Translations under genes and position numbers: made by a program
Source of the DNA: Heterostelium album PN500
Lineage: Eukaryota; Evosea; Eumycetozoa; Acytosteliales; Acytosteliaceae
Direction: 5' to 3'
NCBI RefSeq assembly: GCF_000004825.1
Contig: NW_008805075.1
Span: 621,788-685,787 of the forward strand
DNA length: 64,000 nt
In this document: positions 38,301 through 51,145 of the stretch, in pieces
Position numbering within the stretch: position 1 is the stretch's first letter
How the letters are laid out: each line of letters begins with the position of its first letter
Notes under the pieces: model-generated
What the model was told of the DNA's origin: nothing
The model's input: the letters and a program-made list of their open reading frames with translations, nothing else
Databases searched by the model: none

Positions 38301-41300
38301 TTACAAATCTTTATCATTATTTTGTCTAAGCTCTGACAATCTTTTCTTCACTCTCTTTTCTTCTTTTTTAGTTTTTCTTTTTCTCATGAATAATAATACA
38401 GCACCAACTGAGACTGCAACAAATACGACACCACCAACAACGATACCAGCAATTGCACCATTCGATAATCCTTTCTTTGGACAAATGAAATCGGATGTGT
38501 CACTTGAACCAACATCGACAAGATTAGAGAAATCAGGATCTAAATCGACAGAGTCTGAATATGATGGAATTGTGATTCCAACAATTGCTGATCTTGATTG
38601 CTTACTTTGCTCTGAATCGATATCGTCTTGATCAATGATAACATTCTTGATCGGTGTAACTGTATTATCAACCATACCATCAGATAAGAATCTTCCATAA
38701 AGACTTTGATCTCCAACATTCAATTTGATCCATTGAATCGATCCATTCACTGATCCAAATCCAGATGATGAACAAACATCTGATTGATCACTTTCAATCG
38801 CTGCTTTCATCAATATTTGTAATGTGTTGGTCGGTTGTTTGAATCGATATGAATTCAGATTCATTGCGAATTTGATTGTTGATTGTGGAATGAATAGATT
38901 TTGATTTGCAAATGTGATGTTTGTTGATTGTTTGAAATATTCGATTGTCACATTTAAGATGGTTGATCGTTGATTGATTTGTGTTGAATAGAAATATTTT
39001 GGATTGGTTGTTGGTGTTGTTTGATCTGTGAAATTCCAATTGCTGATATTGAATTGTTCAACGATATTATTGATATCATCCAATTCTCTGATTCCAATGA
39101 TTTCAATTGATGTTGTGATTAAACTTCCAGATTCTGTGATGTTTGTTCCTGTTGTTGGTTCTGGATATGCTGGTGGAATTGGAATAATAACAATTTCTTT
39201 TAAAAAAGAAAATTAGAAACTGTTATTTGTTTTTTTAATAAATTAAGTTAATGAAACTTACTTGAAGAACAAGATGGACCATACCAAGGTTGATAACATT
39301 GACAAATTGAATTGATACATTGTCCATTGTTGTTACATTCTGGTGTTCCTGGACATTTGGGTGGTGTTGTTGGTGTTGTTGTTGGTGAAGATGTGGTTGA
39401 ACCAGTTGTAGTTTCTCCTCCAGTGGTAGAACCACCAGTAGTCGAACCAGCTGTAGATATAGCACCAGTGGTTGTTGTTTGTGGATCTGAATCTTGAATT
39501 GGAATGGTAAATATATTGGATGCAATACCATTACTTCCAAATACTCTAAACTTTACAATATTAGAGGTGATTGGTTTGATTCTGTTCTTGTATTGAAGAA
39601 CTATTCCAGAATGAAAATCAATATCTAAATTTACAAATCCATTTCCATCTTGATAATCGATTTGTGAGATGAATGATGTGTTTGAAACACCAAATGCTTT
39701 TCCATAAATAGTAAGTGATCCTCCTTTTTTAAATAAATTTGTTGATGATTCTATTATCGGTTGATTAACTGTGTGATTTCTTATGATGAAATATGGGAAT
39801 GATAAATCTCTCAAATCGATTGAACTATATGATCGATAATTATTGTAATTATCAACAACACCATAGATATTGATAAAGATTTGACTAGCACCAAATCCAT
39901 ATGGGATTTCTACAGCAAGATCGTATCTATACTGTAGAGTAGGACCCTGAATTATTTTGGTGAGATTTGTTGTGAATTCTAAAAAGTTTCCATTTTCTGA
40001 GATTAAATGGATAACTGGCAAATGACGGATTGAAATATCTGATCCTCCCAAATTATCTTGTAAAAACAGACTAAATAAAACAGTTCTGCTCAATGATCCG
40101 ACATCAATTGTATTTGGTGAGAATGAAAATGATATCAACTTTGGTGCTTCGTCATCAATCAACACTAAGAAAAAAAAGAAGATATTAATAAATAATAAAA
40201 CAGAAAATTAAATTTACAATTAATAGACTTACATTTAGGACAATTTAATGTGATTTTGGTTTCATTTTCGAAAACAGTTCCATAAATTCCGGATAATGGA
40301 TTCACTTGTTCATATAACTTGGAATTTCCATCAGTAAGTGTGATGTTGGCCAAAGTATATGTTTGGGTTCGACAAGTAGAGTTTAGAGGGAATCTGATTT
40401 GATATACTCCTAAGGTACTTGAACCTGAAATTTTGTCTGATAGACTAATTTTAAAAGTTCTTGGAAGAAGATCTAAATCGGAAATTACATTTACAACTCC
40501 ACTTGAGAAACCTGTTGGTGAGTCAAATATTGTGATGTCCCAACCAATGGTCATTGTGGGCAACGCTCCAAATGATACATTATTGGCTGGATATGAATTT
40601 ACCATTGTAATCATCGGTGCAATTTCATCGAAAACTAATAATTGTATGGTAAATGAGAATAAATATAAATTTAATTAAATTTGTTACATACTTGAATTAT
40701 CAACTGTTAACGTCGCATTACTTCCCAATATTGACATGAGATTCTCACAAGATACTCCGGAAACAAGAAAATCTAGCCAATAATCGATAACTCCAGGAGC
40801 TGTATTCTTCTTAATTGTAAAATCAATAACATAAGCACTCAATTCTTCTGAATAAAGTCCTTTGCTTGAATAGGTTCCTATTGTAATGGCAGGTTCCATA
40901 TCTTTTCTGACCTTGTCTGGTGACAATCTGAATAAAAGTTTAACATTGGCACTATTCAATGTTAAATCAAAGTGATTTGATGAAAACTCCAAATATGTAA
41001 AATCCGTATCAAATATTAGCACTATTGTTAGTACAAAATGGTTTAGTAAAATAATATAATTATAATAAAATTGAATATTTTGAAACCTACATGTTTGTGG
41101 TAGTTCAGGTAGTGTATCATTTGGATTATTTGCGTTGTATGCCAATGAATTATAAAATGTAAACATGTTGTTACATAGATCCAATACTCTAAAATTATAG
41201 CCATTGATAGAATTTAGATAAAATTCATATTCATAAACACTGTGTGAATCACTGGTGAATATCATTTGAGCCAATCCAAACTTTAAATGGCCAAAAATAA

Positions 41301-43117
41301 AAGATGATGTTGGACAGTTTATCATAGCAGTAATATTTACTCTAACAATTGTCTGATACCAAGTTGTTTGACGAAAACTAAGATTGTTTAAAACCATAGA
41401 TTCTAATATTAAAAAAAATTAATAAATAGCTTTGAAATTTCTAATGTTTTGAAAGATTTCCAATTTTTTCAACTTACTATATGCTGGGTTTGTGATATAA
41501 TTAAATGTTGGGAAAACTTCTAGCCCAGGTGATATAGAAAAAACTTGAAGCTTTGTAATATATTTATAAAGAGGTAATACAAAATTGTATGTGAATTGAT
41601 TTGTTGAAGAATTATAAGATGAAGGATATGGTACTGTAAATTGGAAAGAGTTGGCTCCAAAACCAGATATTACAACGTAGAGTTCGGGCTTAACAATAAT
41701 TCCTATGTTTGATGTAACATTGGTGAGAAAACCATTTGTTTCTTCATTAACCTGATAATTAAAAGTTGAACTTCCAATTGTTACTATCCATTATTAATTA
41801 TTTCATCCTGTTAGGATATTGATTTAATTTTGATATTAAAAAACATATACTTACTTAAAGGTAGATATGTAGTATGATAGTTATTTGAATAGGAAGTTGA
41901 TTTTGAATTCAAAATATATGTTGATAGCTGTCCAGCTTGAACGGTACCCGAAAGATATCTTGTATATAGATATGTTGAATGTGTTTGATTAGCAACAACC
42001 TTGACAAATGGAGCAAAATTAGATATGGAAAAGTTAGATAAGATGGAGATAAGAGATTCTGTTCTTTCCACAGTTATGTAATCGAGAAGATTATATTGAA
42101 GAAGTTGGTAGTCTTGAATGATATTTGATCCTGAAGGTGGAAAATAGACCTCTTCAAAAACTACAGGCATTGTATTTACTATTTTAAAATAAGCAAATTA
42201 ACAAAATTTTCTATTATATTTTTTTTATAAATATACTAATACAAACTGAGAAAAGGATATGTATTATCTAATTCTACATCAATAGTCAAAGCTTTGAAGG
42301 CGAACGTTATTAGTATTTTTGCTGGTAGAGAGGAGTATGGCGTCAATAGATTTAAATTTATATATCCATGATTGAGAGTACTTGAAACAAAAAAACAAGA
42401 GAATTGAGGTGTTCTCGACTGACAAGTAACAGTACCACTAGTAGTAGGTAGTGTGTCAAATCCGAATTCGACAGAGGCAATAATTGAGTTTTGAAATAAA
42501 ACAGCTTGTCCCATTCTAACTAAATTGAATCCAGCAGGATCAACCTCTTTTAAAAATTTAAAAAAAATGAGGGAAAAAAATGTTAATTTTTACTATTCTT
42601 TTTTATTCAATTGATAATAATTACGTAGACATTGAACTCCTGGGAGTGTGTAAGTTAAAGGTTTGCCGGTCGCATCTGATAAATTTAAAACTAGATCGAA
42701 AATCGGTTGGCCAGGTGTTACAATGACGTCAGAAATGATAACTTGATAAGTACTGACTGAATTCAAAGAGACACGAAAATTTGTGGATGGTGGTGAGAAA
42801 ACAGTGATAGTTGTAGGATCAATGATTTCTCCAGTATTTGGGTCATTGAGAACTAGTGAAAAAGCAATAGGACAACTTGCATCTTGAATATAAGGAAATG
42901 GTGTTCTTTGGATTGCACTCAAAAAAGTTACATCACCTAGAGTTACAAAATAAAATTAGAATAATATTGCACAAAATAAATATAAAAAATGAAATGAAAT
43001 GTAATTCTTTTTATTCATTTTTTTTGTTTGAACATAAAACAACAATAAATCTTCATTATTACCTTGTACAACAAATATTTTAAACAAAAGAAAAAAAGTC
43101 AAGTATGAGTAATTCAT
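38301..43117 (-). CDS. ComC-like EGF/TIG transmembrane receptor, cluster copy F
   Basis: Exon 1 (43063-43117) encodes the signal peptide MNYSYLTFFLLFKIFVVQ. Ectodomain exons follow, with the second opening GDVTFLSAIQRTPFPYIQ. The TIG+EGF exon is 39262-40164; the last exon is 38301-39196. Introns seen are phase 1. A Thr/Gly-rich stalk (GGSTTGGSTTGGETTTGSTT) precedes EGF CPGTPECNNNGQCINSICQC. The tail, MRKRKTKKEEKRVKKRLSEL and then RQNNDKDL, is identical to that of copy G. This copy and G are a tandem duplication about 5.28 kb apart. Identity is near complete in the 3' half and lower in the first exons. Likely cell-surface recognition protein by family. Confidence 0.82.
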
Positions 43118-43583
43118 TGTCTATCTAAAATTATAAAGAAAATGTGAAACTAATACCAAAACAATTATTGTTTGGTGTGTTAGCTAACTCGGATTATAAA
43201 CATGTAGGAGATGATAAATATCTAAACCTTTGGCAGAGTTAAGATTTTTTTTGATTTTTAAGATTTTTTAGATTTATTTTTTATGATCAATATAGGAGCT
43301 CTTGATTTACAATTTAGGGGTTATTTTTTACTATTTTTAAATTAGACAATGAAAATTTCACAAATTTTGGCTACAAAGGTATCAAAATGTAACAATAAAT
43401 CAATTAAAACACCATTTGTCTATTGTTGAGAAAATTTGGAAATATTTAAAAAAAAATTTTTGGAAATATTAAGTAAAAAAAATTTGAATAAAAATCTAAA
43501 AGCTTAAAAAAATATCTTTAGAATCTTCACCAGTGTTTATTAATAAGATAATTAGCAATTAATTAAATTTGTTTATTTATTTA
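43118..43583. promoter_or_regulatory. Promoter of copy F and 3' end of copy G
   Basis: 466 bp. Blocks such as GATTTTTAAGATTTT and CTTGATTTACA recur in similar order upstream of copy G, so the duplication that made F and G included the promoter. No gene is seen. Confidence 0.5.
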
Positions 43584-46500
43584 TTACAAATCTTTATCAT
43601 TATTTTGTCTAAGCTCTGACAATCTTTTCTTCACTCTCTTTTCTTCTTTTTTAGTTTTTCTTTTTCTCATGAATAATAATACAGCACCAACTGAGACTGC
43701 AACAAATACGACACCACCAACAACGATACCAGCAATTGCACCATTCGATAATCCTTTCTTTGGACAAATGAAATCGGATGTGTCACTTGAACCAACATCG
43801 ACAAGATTAGAGAAATCAGGATCTAAATCGACAGAGTCTGAATATGATGGAATTGTGATTCCAACAATTGCTGATCTTGATTGCTTACTTTGCTCTGAAT
43901 CGATATCGTCTTGATCAATGATAACATTCTTGATCGGTGTAACTGTATTATCAACCATACCATCAGATAAGAATCTTCCATAAAGACTTTGATCTCCAAC
44001 ATTCAATTTGATCCATTGAATCGATCCATTCACTGATCCAAATCCAGATGATGAACAAACATCTGATTGATCACTTTCAATCGCTGCTTTCATCAATATT
44101 TGTAATGTATTGGTTGGTTGTTTGAATCGATATGAATTCAGATTCATTGTGAATTTGATTGTTGATTGTGGAATGAATAGATTTTGATTTGCAAATGTGA
44201 TATTTGTTGATTGTTTGAAATATTCGATTGTCACATTTAAGATGGTTGATCGTTGATTGATTTGTGTTGAATAGAAATATTTTGGATTGGTTGTTGGTGC
44301 TGTTTGATCTGTGAAATTCCAATTGCTGATATTGAATTGTTCAACGATATTATTGATATCATCCAATTCTCTGATTCCAATGATTTCAATTGATGTTGTG
44401 ATTAAACTTCCAGATTCTGTTATGTTTGTTCCTGTTGTTGGTTCTGGATATGCTGGTGGAATTGGAACAATTATATTCTCTGTTTAAATATTATTTATAT
44501 TAATAAAATGAAATATTTAAATCGAATTTAGAAATAAATACATACTTGAAGAACAAGATGGACCATACCAAGGTTGATTACATTGACAAATAAAATTAAT
44601 ACATTGTCCATTGTTGTTACATTCTGGTGTTCCTGGACATTTGGGTGGTGTTGTTGGTGTTGTTGTTGGTGAAGATGTGGTTGAACCAGTTGTAGTTTCT
44701 CCTCCAGTGGTAGTCGAACCAGCTGTAGATATAGCACCAGTGGTTGTTGTTTGTGGATCTGAATCTTGAATTGGAATGGTGAATATATTGGATGCAATAC
44801 CATTACTTCCAAATACTCTAAACTTTACAATATTAGAGGTGATTGGTTTGATTCTGTTCTTGTATTGAAGAACTATTCCAGAATGAAAATCAATATCTAA
44901 ATTTACAAATCCATTTCCATCTTGATAATCGATTTGTGAGATGAATGATGTGTTTGAAACACCAAATGCTTTTCCATAAATAGTAAGTGATCCTCCTTTT
45001 TTAAATAAATTTGTTGATGATTCTATTATCGGTTGATTAACTGTGTGATTTCGTAGGATGAAATATGGGGATGATAAACCTCTCAAATCGAGTGAACTAT
45101 ATGATCGATAATTATTGTAATTATCAACAACACCATAGATATTGATAAAGATTTGACTAGCACCAAATCCATATGGGATTTCTACAGCAAGCTCGTATCT
45201 ATACTGTGGAGTAGGACCCTGAATTATTTTGGTGAGATTTGTTGTGAATTCTAAAAAGTTTCCATTTTCTGAGATTAAATGGATAACTGGCAAATGACGG
45301 ATTGAAATATCTGATCCTCCCAAATTATCTTGTAAAAACAGACTAAATAAAACAGTTCTGCTCAATGATCCGACATCAATTGTATTTGGTGAGAATGAAA
45401 ATGATATCAACTTTGGTGCTTCGTCATCAATCAACACTAAGAAAAAAAAGAAGATATTAATAAAAATTTATAAAAAATCAAAGTTTACAATGAATACACT
45501 TACATTTTGGACAATTTACAGTGATTTTGGTTTCATTTTCGAAAACAGTTCCATAAATTCCGGATAATGGATTCACTTGTTCATATGACTTGGAATTTCC
45601 ATCAGTAAGTGTGATGTTGGCCAAAGTATATGTTTGGGTTCGACAAGTAGAGTTTAGAGGGAATCTGATTTGATATACTCCTAAGGTACTTGAACCTGAA
45701 ATTTTGTCTGATAGACTAATTTTAAAAGTTCTTGGAAGAAGATCTAAATCGGAAATTACATTTACAACTCCACTTGAGAAACCTGTTGGTGAGTCAAATA
45801 TTGTGATGTCCCAACCAATGGTCATTGTGGGCAACGCTCCAAATGATACATTATTGGCTGGATATGAATTTACCATTGTAATCATCGGTGCAATTTCATC
45901 GAAAACTAAGAATAGTTAATTAGTAAATTGAATTGTAAAAATATATCCTTAAAATTAAATTGAATCATACTTGAATTATCAACTGTTAATGTCGCATTAC
46001 TTCCCAATATTGACATGAGATTCTGGCTTGATACACCTAAAACATCAAAATATAAATTATAATCGATAACTCCAGGAGCTGTATTCTTCTTAATTGTAAA
46101 ATCAATAACATAAGCACTCAATTCTTCTGAATAAAGTCCTTTGCTTGAATAGGTTCCTATTGTAATGGCGGGTTCCATATCTTTTCTGACCTTGTCTGGT
46201 GACAATCTGAATAAAAGTTTAACATTGGCACTATTCAATGTTAAATCAAAGTGATTTGATGAAAATTCCAAATATGTAAAATCCGTATCAAATATTAACA
46301 CTATTTTATGATAAGTTTTAGAAAGTAAGAAATAGATAAAAAAAATTTGAAACCTACATGTTTGTGGTGGTAGTTCAGGTAGTGTATCATTTGGATTATT
46401 TGCGTTGTATGCCAATGAACTATAAAATGTAAACATATTGTTACATAGGTCGAATACCCTAAAGAAATAACCTTCTATGGAATTTGGATGAAATTCATAT

Positions 46501-48390
46501 TCATAAACACTGTATGAATTACTGGTGTATATCATTTGAGCCAATCCAAACCTAGTATTGAGAATAGCAAAAGATGATGTTGGACAGTTTGTCATAGCAG
46601 TAATATTTACTCTAACAATTGTCTGATACCAAGTTGTTTGACGAAAACTAAGATTGTTTAAAACCATAGATTCTAATATTAAAAAAAAATTAATAAATAG
46701 CTTTGAAATTTCTAATGTTTTTAAGGATTTCCAATTTTTTCCACTTACTATATGCTGGGTTTGTGATATAATTAAATGTTGGAAAAACGTCTAACCCTGG
46801 TGAAATAGAAAATGTTTCAAGATTTGTAATATATTTATAAAGAGGTAATACAAAATTGTATGTGAATTGATTTGTTGAAGAATTATAGGATGAAGGATAT
46901 GGTACTGTAAATCCGAAGGAGTCACTGCTAAAAGGAGATAAAGAAACAGAGAGAACTGGTTTAACAATAATTCCTATGTTTGATGTAACATTGGTGAGAA
47001 AACCATTTGTTTCTTCACTAACCAGATAATTAAAAGTTGAACTTCCAACAGTTACTAATTAATTTTAAGTTGTTAATGCAGTTAGAATATTGAATTAATT
47101 TGAGACTAAGAAATATACATACTGAAAGGTTGATATGTAGCATAATAGCTATTTGAATAGGATGTCGATTTTGAATTCAAAATATATGTTGACAGCTCCC
47201 CAGGATTAATTGAAGAGTAAAAACTTCTTGTAAATAGATAGGTTGAATGAGTTTGGTTGGCAGCAGCCTTTGCAAATGGGGAAAAATAAACAGAATTGGA
47301 TTCATTATAGAGATTGGAGAAAAGAGATTCTGTTCTTTCTACAGTTATGTAATCGTGGAAATTATACCGAAGAAGTTGGTAGTCTTGAACGATATTAGAT
47401 CCTAAAGGTGGGAAATAGGTCTCTTCAAAGACAAAGGGCATTGTATTAACTTTTTTAAAACAAAAAAAAATAAAAAACAAAAATTAATAAAATTTTAAAT
47501 AGTTTTCAAATTATTAAGCAAATACAAACTCAGAAAAGGATAAGCATTATCTAATTCCACATCAATTGTCTGGCCATTGAAGCTGAAGGATATTGATAAT
47601 TTTGCTGGTAAAGAGGAGTATGGTGCCAATAGATTAAAGAATAACAATCCATGATTGATAAAACTTCCTATAAAGGAGCAAGAAAATAGTGGTGTTCTAG
47701 ATATACATTTAACAGAACCGCTAACTGTGGTAAGGGTGTCAAATCCAAATTCGACAGAGGCAATGATTAAATTTTGACCTTCAAATAAAACAGATTTTCC
47801 CATTTTAACTAAATTGAATCCAGCTGGATCAATCTCTTTTTTAAAAATCAAATAGTAAATAACAAAAAAAGTTAATTTAAATATACTTTTGATACCACTA
47901 AATATATGATAGTTACGTAGACATTGAACTCCTGGGAGTGTGTAGGTGTGAGGATGACCGGTGGGATCTGAAAAATTTAAAAGTAGATCGAAAATCGGCT
48001 GGCTAGGTGTTATCATGACTTCAGAAATGATAACTTGATAAGTACTGATTGAATTCAAAGTTGCATAAAAACCTGAGGATGGTGGTGAAAAAACAGAGAT
48101 AGTTGTAGGATCAATGATTTCTCCAGTATTTGGACTATTAAGAACAAGTGAAAATGAAACTGGACAACTTGCACCTTGAAAATATGGCAATGGTGTTCTT
48201 TGAATTGCACTATAAAAAGTAAAATCAGCTACAGTTAAATATAATAATAAAGATTAGAATATTATAGATAAAAGTGTTAATAATCTTTTTTGAACAATTA
48301 ATAAGTCCTCCACAATAAATCTTTATAATTACTTTGTGCTACTATTTTTGTAAGCAAAAATAAAAATGTAAACAAGAATTTGTAATTCAT
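43584..48390 (-). CDS. ComC-like EGF/TIG transmembrane receptor, cluster copy G
   Basis: Exon 1 (48333-48390) encodes the signal peptide MNYKFLFTFLFLLTKIVAQ. The second exon opens TDFTFYSAIQRTPLPYFQ. The TIG+EGF exon is 44546-45436 and the last exon 43584-44479. Introns seen are phase 1. The protein is F-like almost throughout its 3' half, with a shorter Thr/Gly stalk and EGF reading CINFICQC. However, the last intron and the first codons of the last exon (NIIVPIPPAYPE) match copies A-C instead of F. That makes this gene a mosaic. Tail and membrane helix equal those of F. Intact as far as read. Confidence 0.82.
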
Positions 48391-48917
48391 TATTTGTAAC
48401 AATTATATTGAAAATATGTAACTAAAACTAAAACAACAACTTTGTTCTTTGATATTAGGCTGATCAAACATGACGGAGGCGGTAAATATCAAAAACAATA
48501 GGGAACCATTGTCTAGATTGTTTAGATTTTTAATGATTTTTAAGATTTTATAGATTTGTTTTTGTTTTTTTTCTATTTTTTTTAATCAGTAGACTTTTGA
48601 TTTACATAATTTAATGGGGCTCATTTTACTTTTTTAAAAATTATTAAAAAATCTATAAAAATCTTTAGAATCTTTTATGAGATTTTATTAATTCGATAGT
48701 TGGATCCCAGATGATCTTACAATTTTTGATTTTTGTTCAGTTTACAAATAACAGATATCATTGTATGATACTGTCAAAGTAAATTTTAAAGCAACAACAT
48801 TTTTTTAGAGTTGTAGAAGAAAAAAAAAAATAAAAAGAATATTTGTCGACAAATGATTTTATTTTCTTTTGTTTTTTTTTAATTTTGATTTAACTATCTA
48901 TCTATCTATCTATTTAC
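48391..48917. promoter_or_regulatory. Promoter of copy G and 3' side of phosphatidylserine decarboxylase
   Basis: 527 bp, A+T rich, sharing short blocks with the promoter of copy F. It ends in a CTAT tetranucleotide repeat next to the decarboxylase stop codon. Confidence 0.5.
48894..48913. repeat. (CTAT)5 microsatellite
   Basis: Five CTAT units immediately 3' of the phosphatidylserine decarboxylase stop codon. Confidence 0.9.
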
Positions 48918-49967
48918 CTATTTAGATGAACCAATTAAAGTTCCCATCTTACAATAATCACCTTGTTTAACGTTGAATTCGAAATCTGTTGCTTCAAATA
49001 TCAGTACGACGGTGCTACCCAAATGAAATTGTCCGACTTCTTGACCTTTGGTTTGTGGAATTGGGTTATCGTAGGATCTGTCGTACGAGTGACTACCGAC
49101 ACCGTTCCATGAGAAATACTCGAGATTCTTACATCTGAAATCACGTGTGATACGATTCGAGTTTACTTGATCGTCGAAACTGAGTGAAATCGAACCGACA
49201 TTGTAAGCACCGACCGCTGTCATTGAGTAGAAACCTTGGAGCCAGTCACCCATGAGAACGATTCTCTCGTTGAGCGCGAAAAGACTTGGAATCAACTTTA
49301 AAAATGGTTTATTTACAGGGAAGAGTGTGCCTGGGAAGTGGCTGCGCTTGGAAATCGACCAATCCTCCGACGAGTGGATACGGTGGTAGTCACCGGGTGA
49401 CAAGTATAAAATGCATTGGTAGAGTTTGGTGTTCTGACGTTGTAAGAGCGTGGATGCATCGCATCCGAGGAATTGGTTGATCGAATAGGTGACACCTTTG
49501 ACCTGTTCGACCTTGTCACCGACGACCTCACCGCATGCCAGAACACGTCCATCGACTGGACTCACCATGCCACCCTGTGCAATCGGTCTGGCGCCATCTT
49601 TAATTGGACGCGAAAAGAAGTCGGCAAGCGATGGATACGACTCCAACGGTGCTGGAATCTCATCCATGTTGCACCGGAATGTGTAGGCCCACGCAGAGTA
49701 CACTGGCTTTCTGAGAGCGACTGGGAGGTGACGACGATTGATCATTCCCCAGATATATGACATAGTGACACCCAACAGATCCCAACGGAATAGCTGTGGT
49801 GGTTTCTTGATTGGTAGCTTTCTAATGATTGACCATCCCTTTCTAGTGATTCTCTGTGATCCTTTTACCATTGCTTTTGGTATAGCTGTTACCAAACGCA
49901 ATGGATTCTTTGATGATCCTTGAACATTATTATGATGAACTGCTGCTGTACTACTTTTTTTTGTCAT
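48918..49967 (-). CDS. pisd: Phosphatidylserine decarboxylase proenzyme
   Basis: A 349-residue intronless frame. The enzyme converts phosphatidylserine to phosphatidylethanolamine, in most eukaryotes at the inner mitochondrial membrane. It is made as a proenzyme that cleaves itself between Gly and Ser of the LGST motif to form a pyruvoyl group; here the motif lies in GQFHLGSTVVLIFEA near residue 318. Other family signatures are PSLADFFSRPIKDGARPI, VSPVDGRVL and the His block YLSPGDYHRIHSSEDW. The basic N-terminus (MTKKSSTAAVHHNNVQGSSK) could act as a mitochondrial targeting sequence, followed by a hydrophobic stretch near LLGVTMSYIWGM. Length fits the eukaryotic type I enzyme. The next gene upstream, on the same strand, acts on ether-linked phosphatidylethanolamine. 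Confidence 0.95.
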   Translation of the reverse strand: MTKKSSTAAVHHNNVQGSSKNPLRLVTAIPKAMVKGSQRITRKGWSIIRKLPIKKPPQLFRWDLLGVTMSYIWGMINRRHLPVALRKPVYSAWAYTFRCNMDEIPAPLESYPSLADFFSRPIKDGARPIAQGGMVSPVDGRVLACGEVVGDKVEQVKGVTYSINQFLGCDASTLLQRQNTKLYQCILYLSPGDYHRIHSSEDWSISKRSHFPGTLFPVNKPFLKLIPSLFALNERIVLMGDWLQGFYSMTAVGAYNVGSISLSFDDQVNSNRITRDFRCKNLEYFSWNGVGSHSYDRSYDNPIPQTKGQEVGQFHLGSTVVLIFEATDFEFNVKQGDYCKMGTLIGSSK

Positions 49968-51145
49968 CTTTTAATAGCTATTATTTTTTTTTATTCTCCA
50001 ACAACAAAAATTCCAAATAAATAAACACTAATGATAAAAACTAACTGAATAAATACAATATTGAATCTAAATAAAGAATCGAATAACTATACTCTCTATA
50101 AAAAAAAGTATTATAAATAAATAAATAAATAAATAAAATTTTAAAAGTTAAAGTAAACTTAGATATTAAATATTAAAATATAATTAAATATTCTACTATT
50201 TGTAAAATAAAAATAATGTATGATTAAATGATCGAATACCAAAAGTATAAAAGTGGTGGTGACGATGATTGATTATAACAAAACAAATTTGTGTAAAAGC
50301 GGCTTCTATCTACTTTTTGTTGTTAATTTTGACTTTGTTTTAGAAAAGTAAAATAGAAAAAAAAAAAACAGTGGTATCCAAACAACAACAGAACAAATAA
50401 ATTATTATTAATATGCAGAGAGAATGAAAGAATAAGTGGTTTTTAAAATTATGATGGGAAAGGAAAAAAAAAAAAAAGTAGGATTGCTGCAAATGGGTAT
50501 AGTCACTGCTGGATGAAGAAAAGAAATAGAGAAATGAGAGGGAGTGTAACAGTAGTTTTTTTATTTTATTTTAATAAATTTAAATTAAAAATGATATCTT
50601 TCACACATTCTAATAGGTTAATTTTGATTTTAATTTTTTGCAAAAATAATCGGATGAAAAATCATCTTAATTAATTGCATGGGAAAAGGGGTTGTTACAC
50701 CCATCTTTTTTTAAATTGATCAAAAAAATCATCGTTTTGAAGATTTTTTATTTTTTTTATTTTAAAATAAACTGAAAAGAAAATAAAGTGAAGCCTGGGA
50801 TTTAAGAAAACATGTTTTGACAAAATAGGATTTCAATCTTGTCATAAAAGATAATGAATCATCATTGGAAGTGGAAGTTGTAACATTTACATTTTAGTAT
50901 AATAACTTTAAATATTTATAATTATTCGTAGTATTATAGTATCAAATAAGTAGTTTATATAATTTTTATGGTCCATTAATTATAATTTTGTCGATTTTGA
51001 TATTTTGGTATTTTTGTTCCAATAATACATTAATTGTTAATTATTTTTTGTATACTATTAATATAAATTTAATTATTAATTATAATTGATGTTGTTTAAA
51101 TAAAAAAAAAATAAATAAAGATCAAAAAAATTTTAATCGATATTA
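49968..51145. promoter_or_regulatory. Intergenic region between decarboxylase and desaturase genes
   Basis: 1.18 kb between two tandem minus-strand genes; it holds the decarboxylase promoter and the desaturase 3' end. Mostly A/T runs, with one patch less rich in A+T at about 50478-50545. No gene or RNA was recognised. Confidence 0.5.

Noticed and set aside
15982-48390. Repeated near-identical blocks considered as a mobile element family
   Set aside because: The repeats coincide with coding exons of complete receptor genes, with no transposase, terminal repeats or target duplications. Gene duplication with conversion is the simpler reading.
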